From positions 1 to 64,000 of the forward strand of contig JAOTXT010000003.1 of NCBI GenBank assembly GCA_029862205.1: a stretch of 64,000 bases of DNA, in the 5' to 3' direction. The stretch comes from Paracoccaceae bacterium (GTDB lineage: Bacteria > Pseudomonadota > Alphaproteobacteria > Rhodobacterales > Rhodobacteraceae). This document shows positions 9,673 to 20,390 of this stretch, piece after piece. Below the pieces are notes generated by a model, which did not search any database, was not told the origin of the DNA, and saw only the letters and a list, made by a program, of their open reading frames with translations. The position numbers and the translations under genes are program-made. The first letter of the stretch is position 1. Every line of letters starts with the position of its first letter.

Positions 9673-10611
9673 CTATTGCGTCAACGACAGGAAGACCTCC
9701 TCCAGCTTCGGCTCCTCGGTGGTTATGTCGGTGATCTGAAGCCCCGCTTTCTGCGCATTGGCGACAAGCGCGGGCGCGGAATCGGCCCCTCGCGAGAATG
9801 TCAGCGCCAGCAGATCGGGCGCGCGCAGGCGGGCATTGACGCCGGCCCCGAGGTCCGGCGGGGCATCGAGCGGCGAGGCCAAGCGCAGAACCAGGGTTTT
9901 CTTGTCGATCCGGGCGAGCAGGTCCGGGGTCGGCTCGCAAGCCACGACTTGCCCATGATTCAGGATTGCGATGCGGTCGCACATCGCCTCGGCCTCCTCC
10001 AGGTAATGGGTGGTCAGAATGACCGTGGTGCCGGCGGCGTGCAGTTCGCGCACATAGTCCCAGAGCATCCGGCGCAGTTCCACATCTACACCGGCCGTGG
10101 GCTCGTCCAGCACCAAGACCGGAGGCTGATGCACCATGGCCTTGGCCACCAACAGCCGCCGGCGCATGCCGCCCGACAGCGAACGCGCATAGGCGTTCGC
10201 GTGTTCGGCGAGCCCGACCCGGCTCAGGATTTCCATCGAGCGGCGCTCGGCCTTCGGCACCGCATAGAGCCCCGCCTGCACGTCCATCGCCTCCAAGGGC
10301 GTGAAGAACGGGTCGATGTTCAGCTCCTGCGGCACCACGCCGATCGAGGCGCGCGCATGGCGCGGATTGGCGTCCTGGTCGAAGCCCCAGATCCGCACGT
10401 TCCCCGCGGTCTTGATCACCAGGCCCGCGAGGATGTTGATGAAGGTTGATTTGCCCGCTCCGTTCGGGCCCAGAAGTCCGAAGATCGAGCCGCGCGGAAC
10501 GGTCAGATCGATTCCCTTCAGGGCCTCCTTCGGCTGGGTCCGCTTAGTGCCAGGATAGGTCTTGACCAGATTGCTGACCTCGATCGCGTTTGCGGGCGTC
10601 TCAGAGGGCAT
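9673..10611 (-). CDS. ABC transporter ATP-binding protein
   Basis: Walker A GPNGAGKST, signature LSGGMRRRL, Walker B VLVLDEPTAGVD. Confidence 0.95.
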   Translation of the reverse strand: MPSETPANAIEVSNLVKTYPGTKRTQPKEALKGIDLTVPRGSIFGLLGPNGAGKSTFINILAGLVIKTAGNVRIWGFDQDANPRHARASIGVVPQELNIDPFFTPLEAMDVQAGLYAVPKAERRSMEILSRVGLAEHANAYARSLSGGMRRRLLVAKAMVHQPPVLVLDEPTAGVDVELRRMLWDYVRELHAAGTTVILTTHYLEEAEAMCDRIAILNHGQVVACEPTPDLLARIDKKTLVLRLASPLDAPPDLGAGVNARLRAPDLLALTFSRGADSAPALVANAQKAGLQITDITTEEPKLEEVFLSLTQ

Positions 10612-10757
10612 CGGGTCCGGGGCTCCCTGGCCAGAAAAGGGGCGGGCCAATTTCGATCGGGCCGGGGCGGCTGACCGCTTGCCCGGCGAGACCGGTTCGC
10701 TATCATGCGGCGCCAATCAGGGTCAATCTGGCCCGCTTTTGACGGAGACTCGCCCAC

Positions 10758-10955
10758 ATGTCCGAACCCGCAAAAGAGGACGCCATCGAGGCTCCCGAGA
10801 CGGAAGAAGTCACCACCCGCCGGATCGCTTGCGATGGCGGCGGCGCGGCCTATGGCCATCCGCGCGTTTGGCTGCAAATCGGCGACGAGGGATTCGTCGA
10901 ATGCGGTTATTGCGACAAGAAGTTCGTGCTTAAACCGGGCGCGGCGGATCACTGA
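10758..10955 (+). CDS. Small zinc-finger (zf-CHCC-like) protein
   Basis: [37 protein letters not shown]. Confidence 0.85.
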   Translation: MSEPAKEDAIEAPETEEVTTRRIACDGGGAAYGHPRVWLQIGDEGFVECGYCDKKFVLKPGAADH

Positions 10956-10959
10956 GCCG

Positions 10960-13815
10960 ATGGCGGGCAGTGATCAGGCGGGTATAGGCAAGGGTGATCA
11001 CCTCTACCTGATCGACGGCTCGGGCTACATCTTCCGCGCCTATCACGGGCTGCCGCCGCTGACGCGCAAGTCCGATGGCTTGCCGGTCGGCGCGGTCGCC
11101 GGTTTCTGCGCCATGCTGAACAAGATGCTGACCGGCTTCGGCACGTCCGGCCCCACCCATCTGGCGGTGATTTTCGACTATTCCGGGCGCAGCTTCCGGA
11201 ACGAGATCTATCCCGACTACAAGGCCAACCGTCCGCCCGCGCCCGAAGACCTGGTGCCGCAATTTCCGCTGATCCGCGACGCCACCCGCGCCTTCGGCCT
11301 GCCCTCGGTCGAGATGGAGGGCTATGAGGCGGACGACCTGATCGCGACTTACGCCCGCCTGGCCACCGAGGCGGGGGCGACCGTGACCGTGGTCTCGTCC
11401 GACAAGGACCTGATGCAGCTGGTCGGCAACGGGGTCGACATGCTGGACCCGATGAAAACCAAGAGCATCGGCCCGGACGAGGTGGTCGAGAAGTTCGGGG
11501 TCGGGCCGGACAAGGTGGTCGATGTCCAGGCGCTGGCGGGCGACAGCACCGACAACGTGCCCGGCGCGCCCGGGATCGGCATCAAGACAGCGGCCCTGTT
11601 GATCAACGAATACGGCGACCTGGAAACCCTGCTGGCCCGCGCCGAGGAGATCAAACAGCCTAAGCGCCGGCAGTCATTGATTGAGAATGTGGAACAGATC
11701 CGCGTCTCGCGCGATCTCGTCCACCTGAAGGACGACGTGCCGAATGTGGAGCCGATCGGCGATTTCGTAGTCAAGGAGCCGGACGCCGATCAATTGCTGG
11801 GATTCTTGGCCGAGATGGAGTTCCGCACGCTCGCCAACCGGATCGCTGAGATCCATGGGGTCGAACCACCGGTGATCGGCGCGGTCGAGGAGAAGAAGAT
11901 CGAGGATGCGCCCGGAGATGCCGGCGCCGCGGCCGACGGCCCGGGCGCGGTGATCGAGATGGCGCCGATCGACCGCGAGGGTTACGAGATCATCCGCGAC
12001 GCCAATACCCTGGACGCCTGGATCGCCGAGGCGACGGAGATCGGGCGCCTCTGCGTCGATCTGGAGACCACCTCGCTCGACGAGATGACGGCCGAAATCG
12101 TCGGTATTGCGCTGGCGCTAGCGCCCGGCCGCGCCGCTTATGTGCCAGCCGCGCATGTCAAAGGCGACGGCGATCTTCTGGGCCAGGTGGAACGGGTCGA
12201 GAACCAGCTTCACCTCGACGCGGCGCTCGCGGCGCTGCAGCCGTTGCTGGCCGACCCCTCGATCCTGAAGATCGGGCAGAACCTGAAATACGACATCAAG
12301 GTCTTGCAGCGGTATGGGGTCGATGTGACGCCGATCGACGACACGATGCTGATGTCCTATGCGCTGGACTCAGGCGTGAACTCCCACGGCATGGACGTGC
12401 TGTCGGAAAAGCATCTGGGCCACCGGACCCTGCCGATCAAGGAACTGATCGGGTCTGGCAAATCGGCAATCACATTCGACCGGGTGGACCTCGACAAGGC
12501 CGCCACCTATGCCGCCGAGGACGCGGATGTGACCTTCCGCCTGTGGCACAAGCTCCGCCCCCGGCTGGCGGCCGAGCGGGTCTCCACCGTCTATCACACG
12601 CTGGAACGCCCACTGATCCCGGTGCTGGCCGCGATGGAGATCGCCGGGATCAAGGTTGACCGCGACACGCTCTCGCGCCTCTCGAACAGTTTCGCCCAGT
12701 CGATGGCCGGGTTGGAGGACGAGATCCATAAACTTGCGGGGCATTCCTTCAACGTGGGCTCGCCGAAGCAGCTCGGCGAAATCCTGTTCGAGGGGATGGG
12801 GCTGGAAGGCGGCAGGAAAGGCAAGACCGGTGCCTGGGGCACCGGGGCGGATGTGCTGGAGGATCTGGCGGCCCAGGGCCACGACCTGCCCGCCCGCGTG
12901 CTGGACTGGCGGCAGGTCTCGAAGCTGAAATCGACTTATACGGACGCGCTGCAACAACACATCAACGCCGAGACAGGGCGGGTGCACACGTCGTTCAGCC
13001 TGGCCGCGACCTCGACCGGGCGGTTGGCCTCGACCGACCCGAACCTGCAGAACATCCCCGTTCGCACCGAGGAGGGGCGGCAGATCCGCACCGCCTTCGT
13101 GGCCGAGCCCGGCAACGTGATCCTGAGCCTCGATTACAGCCAGATCGAGCTGCGCATCTTCGCCCATATGGCCGGTATCGGCGCGCTGAAGAAGGCCTTC
13201 CTGGACGGGCTCGACATCCATGCGATGACCGCGGCCGAGGTCTTCGGCGTGCCGATCGAGGGCATGGATCCGATGGTCCGCCGCCAGGCCAAGGCGATCA
13301 ATTTCGGGGTGATCTACGGCATCTCCGCGTTTGGCCTCTCGCGACAGCTCCGCATCCCTCGCGGCGAGGCTCAGGCCTTCATCGACGCCTATTTCGAACG
13401 CTTCCCCGGCATCCGTGCCTATATGGACCAGACCAAGGAACAGGCGCGCTCGAAGGGCTATGTGGAGACGCTGTTCGGCCGCCGGGTGCACACGCCGGAC
13501 ATCAACCAGAAAGGCCCGGGCCGCGGCTTTGCCGAACGCGCGGCGATCAACGCGCCGATCCAAGGCACGGCGGCGGACGTGATCCGCCGGGCGATGATCC
13601 GCATCCCGGACGCGCTGAAGGCGGCCAGGCATTCGGGGAAGATGCTGCTGCAGGTCCACGACGAGTTGCTGTTCGAGGTGCCTGAGGGCGAAGCGGAAGC
13701 AACTGCGGCCACGGTACGCGAGGTGATGGAACGTGCGGCACACCCGGCGGTGCATTTGGAGGTGCCGCTGGTGGTTGATGCGGGCCAGGGCGCGACCTGG
13801 GCCGAGGCGCATTGA
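10960..13815 (+). CDS. polA: DNA polymerase I
   Basis: 5'-3' exo domain (LYLIDGSGYIFRAYHG), 3'-5' exo domain, Pol A motifs (SLDYSQIELRI, RRQAKAINFGVIYGIS, LLQVHDELLFE). Confidence 0.98.
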   Translation: MAGSDQAGIGKGDHLYLIDGSGYIFRAYHGLPPLTRKSDGLPVGAVAGFCAMLNKMLTGFGTSGPTHLAVIFDYSGRSFRNEIYPDYKANRPPAPEDLVPQFPLIRDATRAFGLPSVEMEGYEADDLIATYARLATEAGATVTVVSSDKDLMQLVGNGVDMLDPMKTKSIGPDEVVEKFGVGPDKVVDVQALAGDSTDNVPGAPGIGIKTAALLINEYGDLETLLARAEEIKQPKRRQSLIENVEQIRVSRDLVHLKDDVPNVEPIGDFVVKEPDADQLLGFLAEMEFRTLANRIAEIHGVEPPVIGAVEEKKIEDAPGDAGAAADGPGAVIEMAPIDREGYEIIRDANTLDAWIAEATEIGRLCVDLETTSLDEMTAEIVGIALALAPGRAAYVPAAHVKGDGDLLGQVERVENQLHLDAALAALQPLLADPSILKIGQNLKYDIKVLQRYGVDVTPIDDTMLMSYALDSGVNSHGMDVLSEKHLGHRTLPIKELIGSGKSAITFDRVDLDKAATYAAEDADVTFRLWHKLRPRLAAERVSTVYHTLERPLIPVLAAMEIAGIKVDRDTLSRLSNSFAQSMAGLEDEIHKLAGHSFNVGSPKQLGEILFEGMGLEGGRKGKTGAWGTGADVLEDLAAQGHDLPARVLDWRQVSKLKSTYTDALQQHINAETGRVHTSFSLAATSTGRLASTDPNLQNIPVRTEEGRQIRTAFVAEPGNVILSLDYSQIELRIFAHMAGIGALKKAFLDGLDIHAMTAAEVFGVPIEGMDPMVRRQAKAINFGVIYGISAFGLSRQLRIPRGEAQAFIDAYFERFPGIRAYMDQTKEQARSKGYVETLFGRRVHTPDINQKGPGRGFAERAAINAPIQGTAADVIRRAMIRIPDALKAARHSGKMLLQVHDELLFEVPEGEAEATAATVREVMERAAHPAVHLEVPLVVDAGQGATWAEAH

Positions 13816-13822
13816 GCGGCGG

Positions 13823-14482
13823 TCAGCCCAGCCCCAGCATCCCGGGCAACGCCCCCATATCGGTGAACACTTCCGCGCCCAGCGCGCGGTAGTCGTCAGT
13901 GTCCGCGTAAGGCGCGGCGGCATATGCGCAGACGCGCATCCCGGCCGCTTTCGCCGCTTGGACGCCAGGCAGGCTGTCCTCGATCACCACGCAGGCCCCA
14001 GGCGCATGGCCCATTGCCGCGGCGGCGTGCAGGAACAAATCGGGCGCCGGCTTTCCGTTAGCGACCATCGTGGCTGAAAACAACACATCCCGCATCGGGG
14101 GCAGAAGCCCAGCGGTCCCGAGCGTCACATGCATTTTCTCGACTTTACCCGAGGAGGCGACGCAATACGCCCGGCCGGCGGCCCGGTGGCGCTCGATCAC
14201 CGAATGTATGCCGGGGATCGCCTCCACGCCCACACGTTGCAAAGCATCTATAGTCCGGGCCCGCACCGCTTCGGACCAATCGTCCGGCAGGGGTGATCCG
14301 GTCTCGGCCTCAACCTCGGCCTGGACGGTGGTCATCGACTTGCCGACGAAGCGCGCCATGCACGCATCAAGCGCCATCTCGAGGCCAGCCTCCGAAAGCA
14401 TCTCGACCAGAACCCCATTCGCCGGTCTTTCCGTATCAACTAGCACACCGTCGCAATCGAAGATGGTGAGCGTCCCGCTCAT
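13823..14482 (-). CDS. HAD-family hydrolase (phosphoglycolate phosphatase-like)
   Basis: MSGTLTIFDCDGVLVDTERPA...VVIEDSLPGVQAAKAAGM. Confidence 0.92.
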   Translation of the reverse strand: MSGTLTIFDCDGVLVDTERPANGVLVEMLSEAGLEMALDACMARFVGKSMTTVQAEVEAETGSPLPDDWSEAVRARTIDALQRVGVEAIPGIHSVIERHRAAGRAYCVASSGKVEKMHVTLGTAGLLPPMRDVLFSATMVANGKPAPDLFLHAAAAMGHAPGACVVIEDSLPGVQAAKAAGMRVCAYAAAPYADTDDYRALGAEVFTDMGALPGMLGLG

Positions 14483-15240
14483 TCCTGGCTCCCAGGAGGG
14501 GTTTCCGCCACCGGCACGCCCATCTCGGACAGGACCGCCCGCAACCCGTCCGCCGCGGCGTTCAGCGCGTCTCGGTCCGATGCGCGCAGGATCAGAGTTG
14601 CGCCAGGGCCGGTCGTGTAAAAGGGATAGCTGCCCATCGAGACCTTCGGGTGGGCCGCCGCCAACTCACCGAGCGGCCCGGCCAGGTCTCCCTCGGGCGC
14701 CTCGACCCGGAAGGCATAGCTTAAGACCAGGTCGCCGCCGGTCAGCCGGGGCCGGAGGCTCTCCAGCATCGCCTGGAAAATCGCGGGCACTCCGGCCATC
14801 ACATGCACGTTGCCGAGCGAGAAGCCCGGCGCGTGGCTGACCGGGTTCTCGATCAGCGTGGCGCCGTCCGGAATACGCGCCATCCTCAGCCGCGCCTCGT
14901 TCAACGTGCGCCCGGTGGCGGTGTAGTGGGCTTGCAGGATTGCCAGAGCGTCCGCGCGCACGTCGATCGGCGCGCCGAAGGCCGCGGCCACGCAATCGGC
15001 GGTGATGTCGTCATGGGTCGGGCCGATCCCGCCCGAGGTGAAGAGGTTGTCGACCTGCGCGCGCAGCGCATTGACGGCTTGGATGATGGTATCCCAGTCA
15101 TCCGCGACCACACGGATCTCGGTCAATTGGATGCCCATCCCGGTCATCACGCCGGCCAAGTGGTGTGCATTCGCCTCGCGGGTCCGGCCCGACAGGATTT
15201 CGTCGCCGATCACCAGCATGGCGGCGGTGGGTTGGGTCAT
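14479..15240 (-). CDS. CinA-like competence/damage-inducible (molybdopterin-binding domain) protein
   Basis: MLVIGDEILSGRTREANAHHLA...FTSGGIGPTHDDITADCVA. Confidence 0.92.
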   Translation of the reverse strand: MTQPTAAMLVIGDEILSGRTREANAHHLAGVMTGMGIQLTEIRVVADDWDTIIQAVNALRAQVDNLFTSGGIGPTHDDITADCVAAAFGAPIDVRADALAILQAHYTATGRTLNEARLRMARIPDGATLIENPVSHAPGFSLGNVHVMAGVPAIFQAMLESLRPRLTGGDLVLSYAFRVEAPEGDLAGPLGELAAAHPKVSMGSYPFYTTGPGATLILRASDRDALNAAADGLRAVLSEMGVPVAETPPGSQE

Positions 15241-15289
15241 GGGGCTCCTCGCTCTTGCCCTCAATCTAGCGCGGGTTACTGTCATGGTC

Positions 15290-15997
15290 ATGGACTTTCC
15301 GACGCCCCTGATCCCCGGCCGCCTGATCAAGCGCTACAAGCGCTTCCTGGCCGATATCGCGCTGGACGATGGGCGCGAGGTCACCGCCCATTGCGCCAAT
15401 CCAGGCGCGATGCTGGGGCTGAACATGGAGGGGCTGCGGGTCTGGGTCGAGCCCAACGACGACCCGAAGAAGAAGCTGAAATTCGGTTGGCGCCTGGTCG
15501 AGTTTTCGGATGAGGGGCACTGGGCGGGTATCGATACCAGCGTGCCGAACCGGGTGGTGGGCGAGGCGCTGGCCGCCCAGCGTGTTCCGGACTTGGCGGA
15601 TTATGGAACGGTGCGCCCGGAAGTGCGCTATGGCACCAACAGCCGGATCGATTTCCTGCTGAGCCAGGACGGCCTGCCGGACGTCTATGTCGAGGTCAAG
15701 AACGTGCATCTGTCGCGCACACCCGGCCTGGCGGAATTTCCGGACTCGGTAACCAAGCGCGGCGCCAAGCATCTGGACGAGATGTCGGCGATGGTCGCAC
15801 AGGGCCACCGGGCGGTGATGCTCTACTGCATCCAGCGCACGGACTGTGATAGACTTTCCCTTGCGGAGGATCTGGACCCGGGCTATTGCGCGGCATTCGA
15901 GCGGGCGCGCGACGCCGGTGTCGAGGCGCTGGCCTGGACGTGCAGTATATCGCCCGGGGCAGTCAATCTTGATCGGCCGGTCCGGATCAACCAGTAA
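15290..15997 (+). CDS. sfsA: DNA/RNA nuclease SfsA family
   Basis: MDFPTPLIPGRLIKRYKRFLADI...TAHCANPGAMLGL. Confidence 0.93.
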   Translation: MDFPTPLIPGRLIKRYKRFLADIALDDGREVTAHCANPGAMLGLNMEGLRVWVEPNDDPKKKLKFGWRLVEFSDEGHWAGIDTSVPNRVVGEALAAQRVPDLADYGTVRPEVRYGTNSRIDFLLSQDGLPDVYVEVKNVHLSRTPGLAEFPDSVTKRGAKHLDEMSAMVAQGHRAVMLYCIQRTDCDRLSLAEDLDPGYCAAFERARDAGVEALAWTCSISPGAVNLDRPVRINQ

Positions 15998-16014
15998 GGA
16001 CGACGACAACCGAG

Positions 16015-16839
16015 ATGAGGACGCTGAACCCCATGCGCACCGGTGGCGAACGCCGCACGACCGAGGGAATCCGCCTGCACGACCCGGCGGATTTCGAAGG
16101 CATGCGCGCGGCGGGGCGGCTGGCGGCGGAATGCCTGGACATGATTGGTGATCATGTGCAGCCGGGTGTGCGCACCGAGGACCTGGACACGATCTGCCAC
16201 GAGTTCATCACCAGCCGCGGGGCGACGCCGGCGCCGCTGGGATATCGCGGGTTTCCGAAGTCCGTCTGCATCTCGATCAACCATGTGGTCTGCCATGGGA
16301 TTCCGGGTCCGAAGACCCTGAAGACCGGGGATATCATGAACATCGATGTCACCGTGATCCTGGATGATTGGCACGGGGATTCGTCGCGCATGTATGTGGC
16401 GGGACGCGCGAACCGGCGCACGGCGCGGCTGATCGATGTCACGCACGAGTCGCTGATGCGCGGCATCGCCGAGGTAATGCCCGGCAACCATTTCGGCGAT
16501 ATCGGCGCGGCGATACAGGCCTATGCGGAGGGCGAGCGCTGTTCGGTGGTGCGTGATTTCTGCGGCCACGGATTGGGCCGGGTCTTCCATGACGCGCCGA
16601 ACGTGCTGCACTATGGACGCCGCGGCGACGGGGCCGAGCTGAAGCCCGGCATGTTCTTCACCATCGAGCCGATGATCAATCTGGGCGCGCCGCAGACCAA
16701 GACCCTGTCTGACGGCTGGACGGCAGTTACCCGCGACCGCTCGCTCTCGGCCCAGTTCGAGCACTCGGTGGGCGTCACCGAGGACGGCTGCGAGGTCTTC
16801 ACCCTGTCACCGGCGGGCAAGTTCTACCCTGCGCTGTGA
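16015..16839 (+). CDS. map: Type I methionyl aminopeptidase
   Basis: GYRGFPKSVCISINHVVCHGIPG...CGHGLGRVFHDAPNVLHYG...MFFTIEPMINLG. Confidence 0.95.
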   Translation: MRTLNPMRTGGERRTTEGIRLHDPADFEGMRAAGRLAAECLDMIGDHVQPGVRTEDLDTICHEFITSRGATPAPLGYRGFPKSVCISINHVVCHGIPGPKTLKTGDIMNIDVTVILDDWHGDSSRMYVAGRANRRTARLIDVTHESLMRGIAEVMPGNHFGDIGAAIQAYAEGERCSVVRDFCGHGLGRVFHDAPNVLHYGRRGDGAELKPGMFFTIEPMINLGAPQTKTLSDGWTAVTRDRSLSAQFEHSVGVTEDGCEVFTLSPAGKFYPAL

Positions 16840-17456
16840 GCGACGCCCCGGTGGATCGGCAGCCGCCCATCACCGAAACCTTGATCGACGTCGACGACTC
16901 GGTCCTGATCGTGATCGACATCCAGGACTATTTCCTACGGAAATACGACGCCGCGATCTCGCGCGCGGTGGTGGAGCGCGTCGTCTGGCTGCTGCATGTC
17001 GCGCGCCTTCTGGAAGTGCCGGTCGTCGCAATGGCCGAGGATATCGTGGCGAATGGGCCGCTTACGCAGCCGATTCAAAATGCGCTCCCCCCGGGCGGCA
17101 CGGTCCACGACAAGGATTTTTTCGGCGCTGCCGGCAACCCGCCGATCCTTGCTGCGATCGAGGCAACCGGGCAGCGCACCGCGATTTTGGCCGGGATGGA
17201 GACGGATGTTTGCGTCGCGCAAACCGCGCTCGGCCTGATCGGTGAGGGTTACCGGGTCGTCGTCCTGCAAGATGCGGTGGCGACGACGCATGGCGATCAG
17301 GAGGTCGGGTTGGCACGCATGCGCGAGGCTGGTGCCGCGATCCTGACGGTGAAGTCGCTCTACTACGAGTGGCTGCGGAGCGTCTCGCGGGTCCGAGCGC
17401 TGAAAAACGTGCTGCCTGAGCTCGAGACCCTGCGGCCGGATGACCTTTTGCTCTGA
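16836..17456 (+). CDS. Isochorismatase-family hydrolase
   Basis: VLIVIDIQDYF...AILAGMETDVCVAQTALGLI. Confidence 0.92.
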   Translation: MSDAPVDRQPPITETLIDVDDSVLIVIDIQDYFLRKYDAAISRAVVERVVWLLHVARLLEVPVVAMAEDIVANGPLTQPIQNALPPGGTVHDKDFFGAAGNPPILAAIEATGQRTAILAGMETDVCVAQTALGLIGEGYRVVVLQDAVATTHGDQEVGLARMREAGAAILTVKSLYYEWLRSVSRVRALKNVLPELETLRPDDLLL

Positions 17457-17461
17457 TCGGC

Positions 17462-18382
17462 TCAGCCGTGGCTGAACATCTCCTTGCCGGCCACCGGCAG
17501 CGTCGCCCGCAGGATCTCTCCCCGGTCGGATTGGGTGATGTAGAGCTCGCGCGTTCCCGGCCGGAAGGCGACATTCGTGGTGGTCAGGCCCTCAGGCGCT
17601 AGGACCCGGATGCGCGGCACGCCCAGCGCGGTGAAGCCCCAGACCGAGCCGTGGCCCGCATCGGAGACCCAAAGCCCGCCTTCCGCGTCCAGCGCCATGC
17701 CGTCCGGACCCGAGACGCCGCCCGATAGCTGGATAAACCGCCCGGCCTTCGAAACCGTGCCGTCCTCCATGACCGGAAGCCGCCAAACCGCGTTGTCACG
17801 GGTCATGGCGACCAGGAGCTGGGCTTCCTCCAGGTTCATCACCAACCCGTTCGGCGAGGGTCCAGTATCGAGCAGCAGGTCCAGCCGCTCGGTCGCTTCG
17901 TCCCAGCGGAAGACCCGCCCGTTCGGCATGTGCAGACCAGACTGGCCTTGGTCGGTGAAATAGCAGGCGCCACCGGCGGCGAAGAACAGGTCGTTGCATC
18001 CCCGGAAATGTTCGGAATGGCGGTGGGTCAGACGCGGTTTCACTGCACCTGAGACCGGATCAACCTCCATGATCCCATTAGCGTAGTCAGCGATGAAGAC
18101 CCGCCCGTCCCGGTGGATTTTCAGCCCGTTCGGCCAGCCGTCGTATTCCGTCACCAAGCTCCAGTCCCCTACGGGCGAGATACGGAAAACCCGGCCGAAG
18201 GGGATGTCTACGACCCATAGGTTGCCGTCGCGGTCGAAGCTCGGGCCTTCGAGAAAGCTGTCGCAGTCCTGGCCCGACCGGTTGGCCTGGGCCCAAGCCG
18301 GCCGGGCGCCCGCGCGCCGGAACTCGGCGGGCATCGCGCTCCAGACCTCGGCTTCCAGAATCTCCGGCGGTGGATAGAGCAT
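17462..18382 (-). CDS. SMP-30/gluconolactonase-family protein
   Basis: EGPSFDRDGNLWVVDIPFGRVFRIS...NGLKIHRDGRVFIADY...PNGLVM. Confidence 0.92.
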   Translation of the reverse strand: MLYPPPEILEAEVWSAMPAEFRRAGARPAWAQANRSGQDCDSFLEGPSFDRDGNLWVVDIPFGRVFRISPVGDWSLVTEYDGWPNGLKIHRDGRVFIADYANGIMEVDPVSGAVKPRLTHRHSEHFRGCNDLFFAAGGACYFTDQGQSGLHMPNGRVFRWDEATERLDLLLDTGPSPNGLVMNLEEAQLLVAMTRDNAVWRLPVMEDGTVSKAGRFIQLSGGVSGPDGMALDAEGGLWVSDAGHGSVWGFTALGVPRIRVLAPEGLTTTNVAFRPGTRELYITQSDRGEILRATLPVAGKEMFSHG

Positions 18383-18403
18383 GGGCGTGTCTCCCGGATC
18401 AAC

Positions 18404-19627
18404 TCAGCGGGTGAAGCCCGCCGCGAGTTCCACATGAGGACTCCAGCGGAATTGATCGACCGGCTGGACCCAATCGAGCCGATAGCCGCCATCGATCAGC
18501 ATCCGCGCGTCGCGGGCGAACGTGGCCGGATTGCAGCTGATGAATGCGATGCGGGGCACGCGCGCGTGGGCCAGTTGCTCGGTCTGGTTGCGGGCACCCG
18601 CGCGGGGTGGGTCGATGACGACTGCCTCGATGCCTTTGAACTCGGGCGCCAGCAGGGGGCGGTGATGCAGGTCGCGCCGCTCGGCGACGACCCGTTTCAG
18701 CCCCGGCGCCGCGCGCCAGGCTGCATCAAGCGCGGCCACAGCCGCGCCGTCACCCTCGAAGGCCAGAACCTCGGCTTGCTCGGCCAATGGCAGGGTAAAG
18801 GTGCCTGAGCCGCAATAGAGATCGGCGATCCTGCCGGCGCCGCCCACCGCCTCGCGCACCGCTTCCAATAGCGCCGCCTCCCCGGCCCGGGTCGGCTGCA
18901 GGAATCCGCCCGGCGGCGGCTTCACCCGCGCCCGGCCCATGGTCACAACCGGCTCGCCCATGCTTGCGACCTCTTCGCCGTTCCAGCCGAGCCGGGCGAG
19001 CCCAGCACGGGCCGCGACCCCGGCCAGGAGCGCCTTTTTCGGGCCCTCGAGCACCTTTGCATCCATCACCGCCGCGTCGACCCCGCCATTGGTGAGCGTC
19101 AGGGTGATCTTGACCTCGCCCTTGCGGCTGGCGGCGGTGGCGACCAGTTCCTCAAGCTTTGGTATCACGGCGATCAGCGCCGGCTCGGCCACGGTGCAGG
19201 TCTCGATCGGCACGATCGACGCATCAGCGCGTCCGTGGAAGCCGATCACCGTGCCCTTGCGCGTGCGGGTCGCGGCCAGGGTGATGCGCCGGCGGCTCTC
19301 GGCGGGCGAGGTGATGGTCGGCAGCACCGCGATCTCGGTGATCCCACGGGCCGCCAGCGCGGTGACGACTAGGTCACGTTTCCAGAGCGCGGTGAACCGC
19401 TCGCCCGCATGTTGCAGGGCACAGCCCCCGCAGGTGCCGAAATGGGGACAGGCCGGCTGGGCGCGGTCGCGGGATTTGCGCAGGATCGCCTCGGCGCGGC
19501 CACGCTCGCCATGCCGGACCACGCGCACCCGTTCGCCCGGCAGGGTGAAAGGCACGAACAGCGTGCCGCCCTCGGCGACGCCGTCGCCCTGAGCACCCAG
19601 GCTTTCGATCTCGACCTCGTCCGCCAT
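18404..19627 (-). CDS. Class I SAM-dependent RNA methyltransferase (TrmA/RlmD-like)
   Basis: TRAM-like N-term; CPHFGTCGGCALQH; IADLYCGSGTFTLPLA; VIDPPRAGA. Confidence 0.92.
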   Translation of the reverse strand: MADEVEIESLGAQGDGVAEGGTLFVPFTLPGERVRVVRHGERGRAEAILRKSRDRAQPACPHFGTCGGCALQHAGERFTALWKRDLVVTALAARGITEIAVLPTITSPAESRRRITLAATRTRKGTVIGFHGRADASIVPIETCTVAEPALIAVIPKLEELVATAASRKGEVKITLTLTNGGVDAAVMDAKVLEGPKKALLAGVAARAGLARLGWNGEEVASMGEPVVTMGRARVKPPPGGFLQPTRAGEAALLEAVREAVGGAGRIADLYCGSGTFTLPLAEQAEVLAFEGDGAAVAALDAAWRAAPGLKRVVAERRDLHHRPLLAPEFKGIEAVVIDPPRAGARNQTEQLAHARVPRIAFISCNPATFARDARMLIDGGYRLDWVQPVDQFRWSPHVELAAGFTR

Positions 19628-19663
19628 CGGATCCCGAATTGCCCCGGGACAGGGGCCCGGGCG

Positions 19664-20386
19664 TCAGTCTGGCTTGCGCGCGGCGATCAGGAACTCCCTG
19701 TTGCCGTCGCCCCCTTCTATAGGGCTCGGAATCACCCCCGTCACCTGCCAGCCGCGCGCCGTGAGCCAATCGGCGATTTCGACCGTGACCCGGGCGTGGA
19801 CTTGCGCGTCGCGGACGATCCCGCCGCGTCCGATGGCGGCCCGCCCAGCCTCGAATTGCGGTTTGATCAGAGCTACGAGGACGGCCTCGGGCTTTGCCAG
19901 ATCCAACGCGGCGGGCAGCGCCTTGGTCAGTGAGATGAAGGCGAGGTCGGCGGTGATCCAATCGACCGGGGGGATGCGCGCGTCGGGCAGGGCCCGGGCG
20001 TTCACGCCCTCTAAGCTTTCGACCCTGGGATCCTCCGCCAGTGCCGCGACGAGCTGGCCGTGCCCCACATCGACCGCATAGACCCGCTCCGCGCCCCGGG
20101 CCAGCAGAACCTGGGTAAAGCCGCCGGTGGATGCGCCGAGGTCGAGTGCGATGCCCGACGGGGTCAACCCGAAATGGTCAAGCGCATGGTTCAGCTTTAG
20201 CGCACCACGTGAGACCCACGGGTTCGGACCTTCGGTGACTACGAGCTTCGCGGAACCGGCCACGGTCTGTGAAGGCTTGCGCGCGACCGCCCCATCCACC
20301 GTGACCGCGCCCGCCTCGATCAGCGCCCGAGCGCGGGCCCGGCTGGGGGCCAGGCCGAGCTCGACCAAGCGCTGGTCGAGCCGCAT
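19664..20386 (-). CDS. tlyA: TlyA-family rRNA (cytidine-2'-O)-methyltransferase
   Basis: S4 domain MRLDQRLVELGLAPSRARARALIEAGAVTVDG then ALDLGASTGGFTQVLLARGA. Confidence 0.92.
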   Translation of the reverse strand: MRLDQRLVELGLAPSRARARALIEAGAVTVDGAVARKPSQTVAGSAKLVVTEGPNPWVSRGALKLNHALDHFGLTPSGIALDLGASTGGFTQVLLARGAERVYAVDVGHGQLVAALAEDPRVESLEGVNARALPDARIPPVDWITADLAFISLTKALPAALDLAKPEAVLVALIKPQFEAGRAAIGRGGIVRDAQVHARVTVEIADWLTARGWQVTGVIPSPIEGGDGNREFLIAARKPD

Positions 20387-20390
20387 GCGC

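Noticed and set aside
12370-13923. 517-aa minus-strand ORF antisense to polA
   Set aside because: Arg/His/Gly-rich shadow ORF in high-GC DNA; the sense strand encodes clear Pol I motifs
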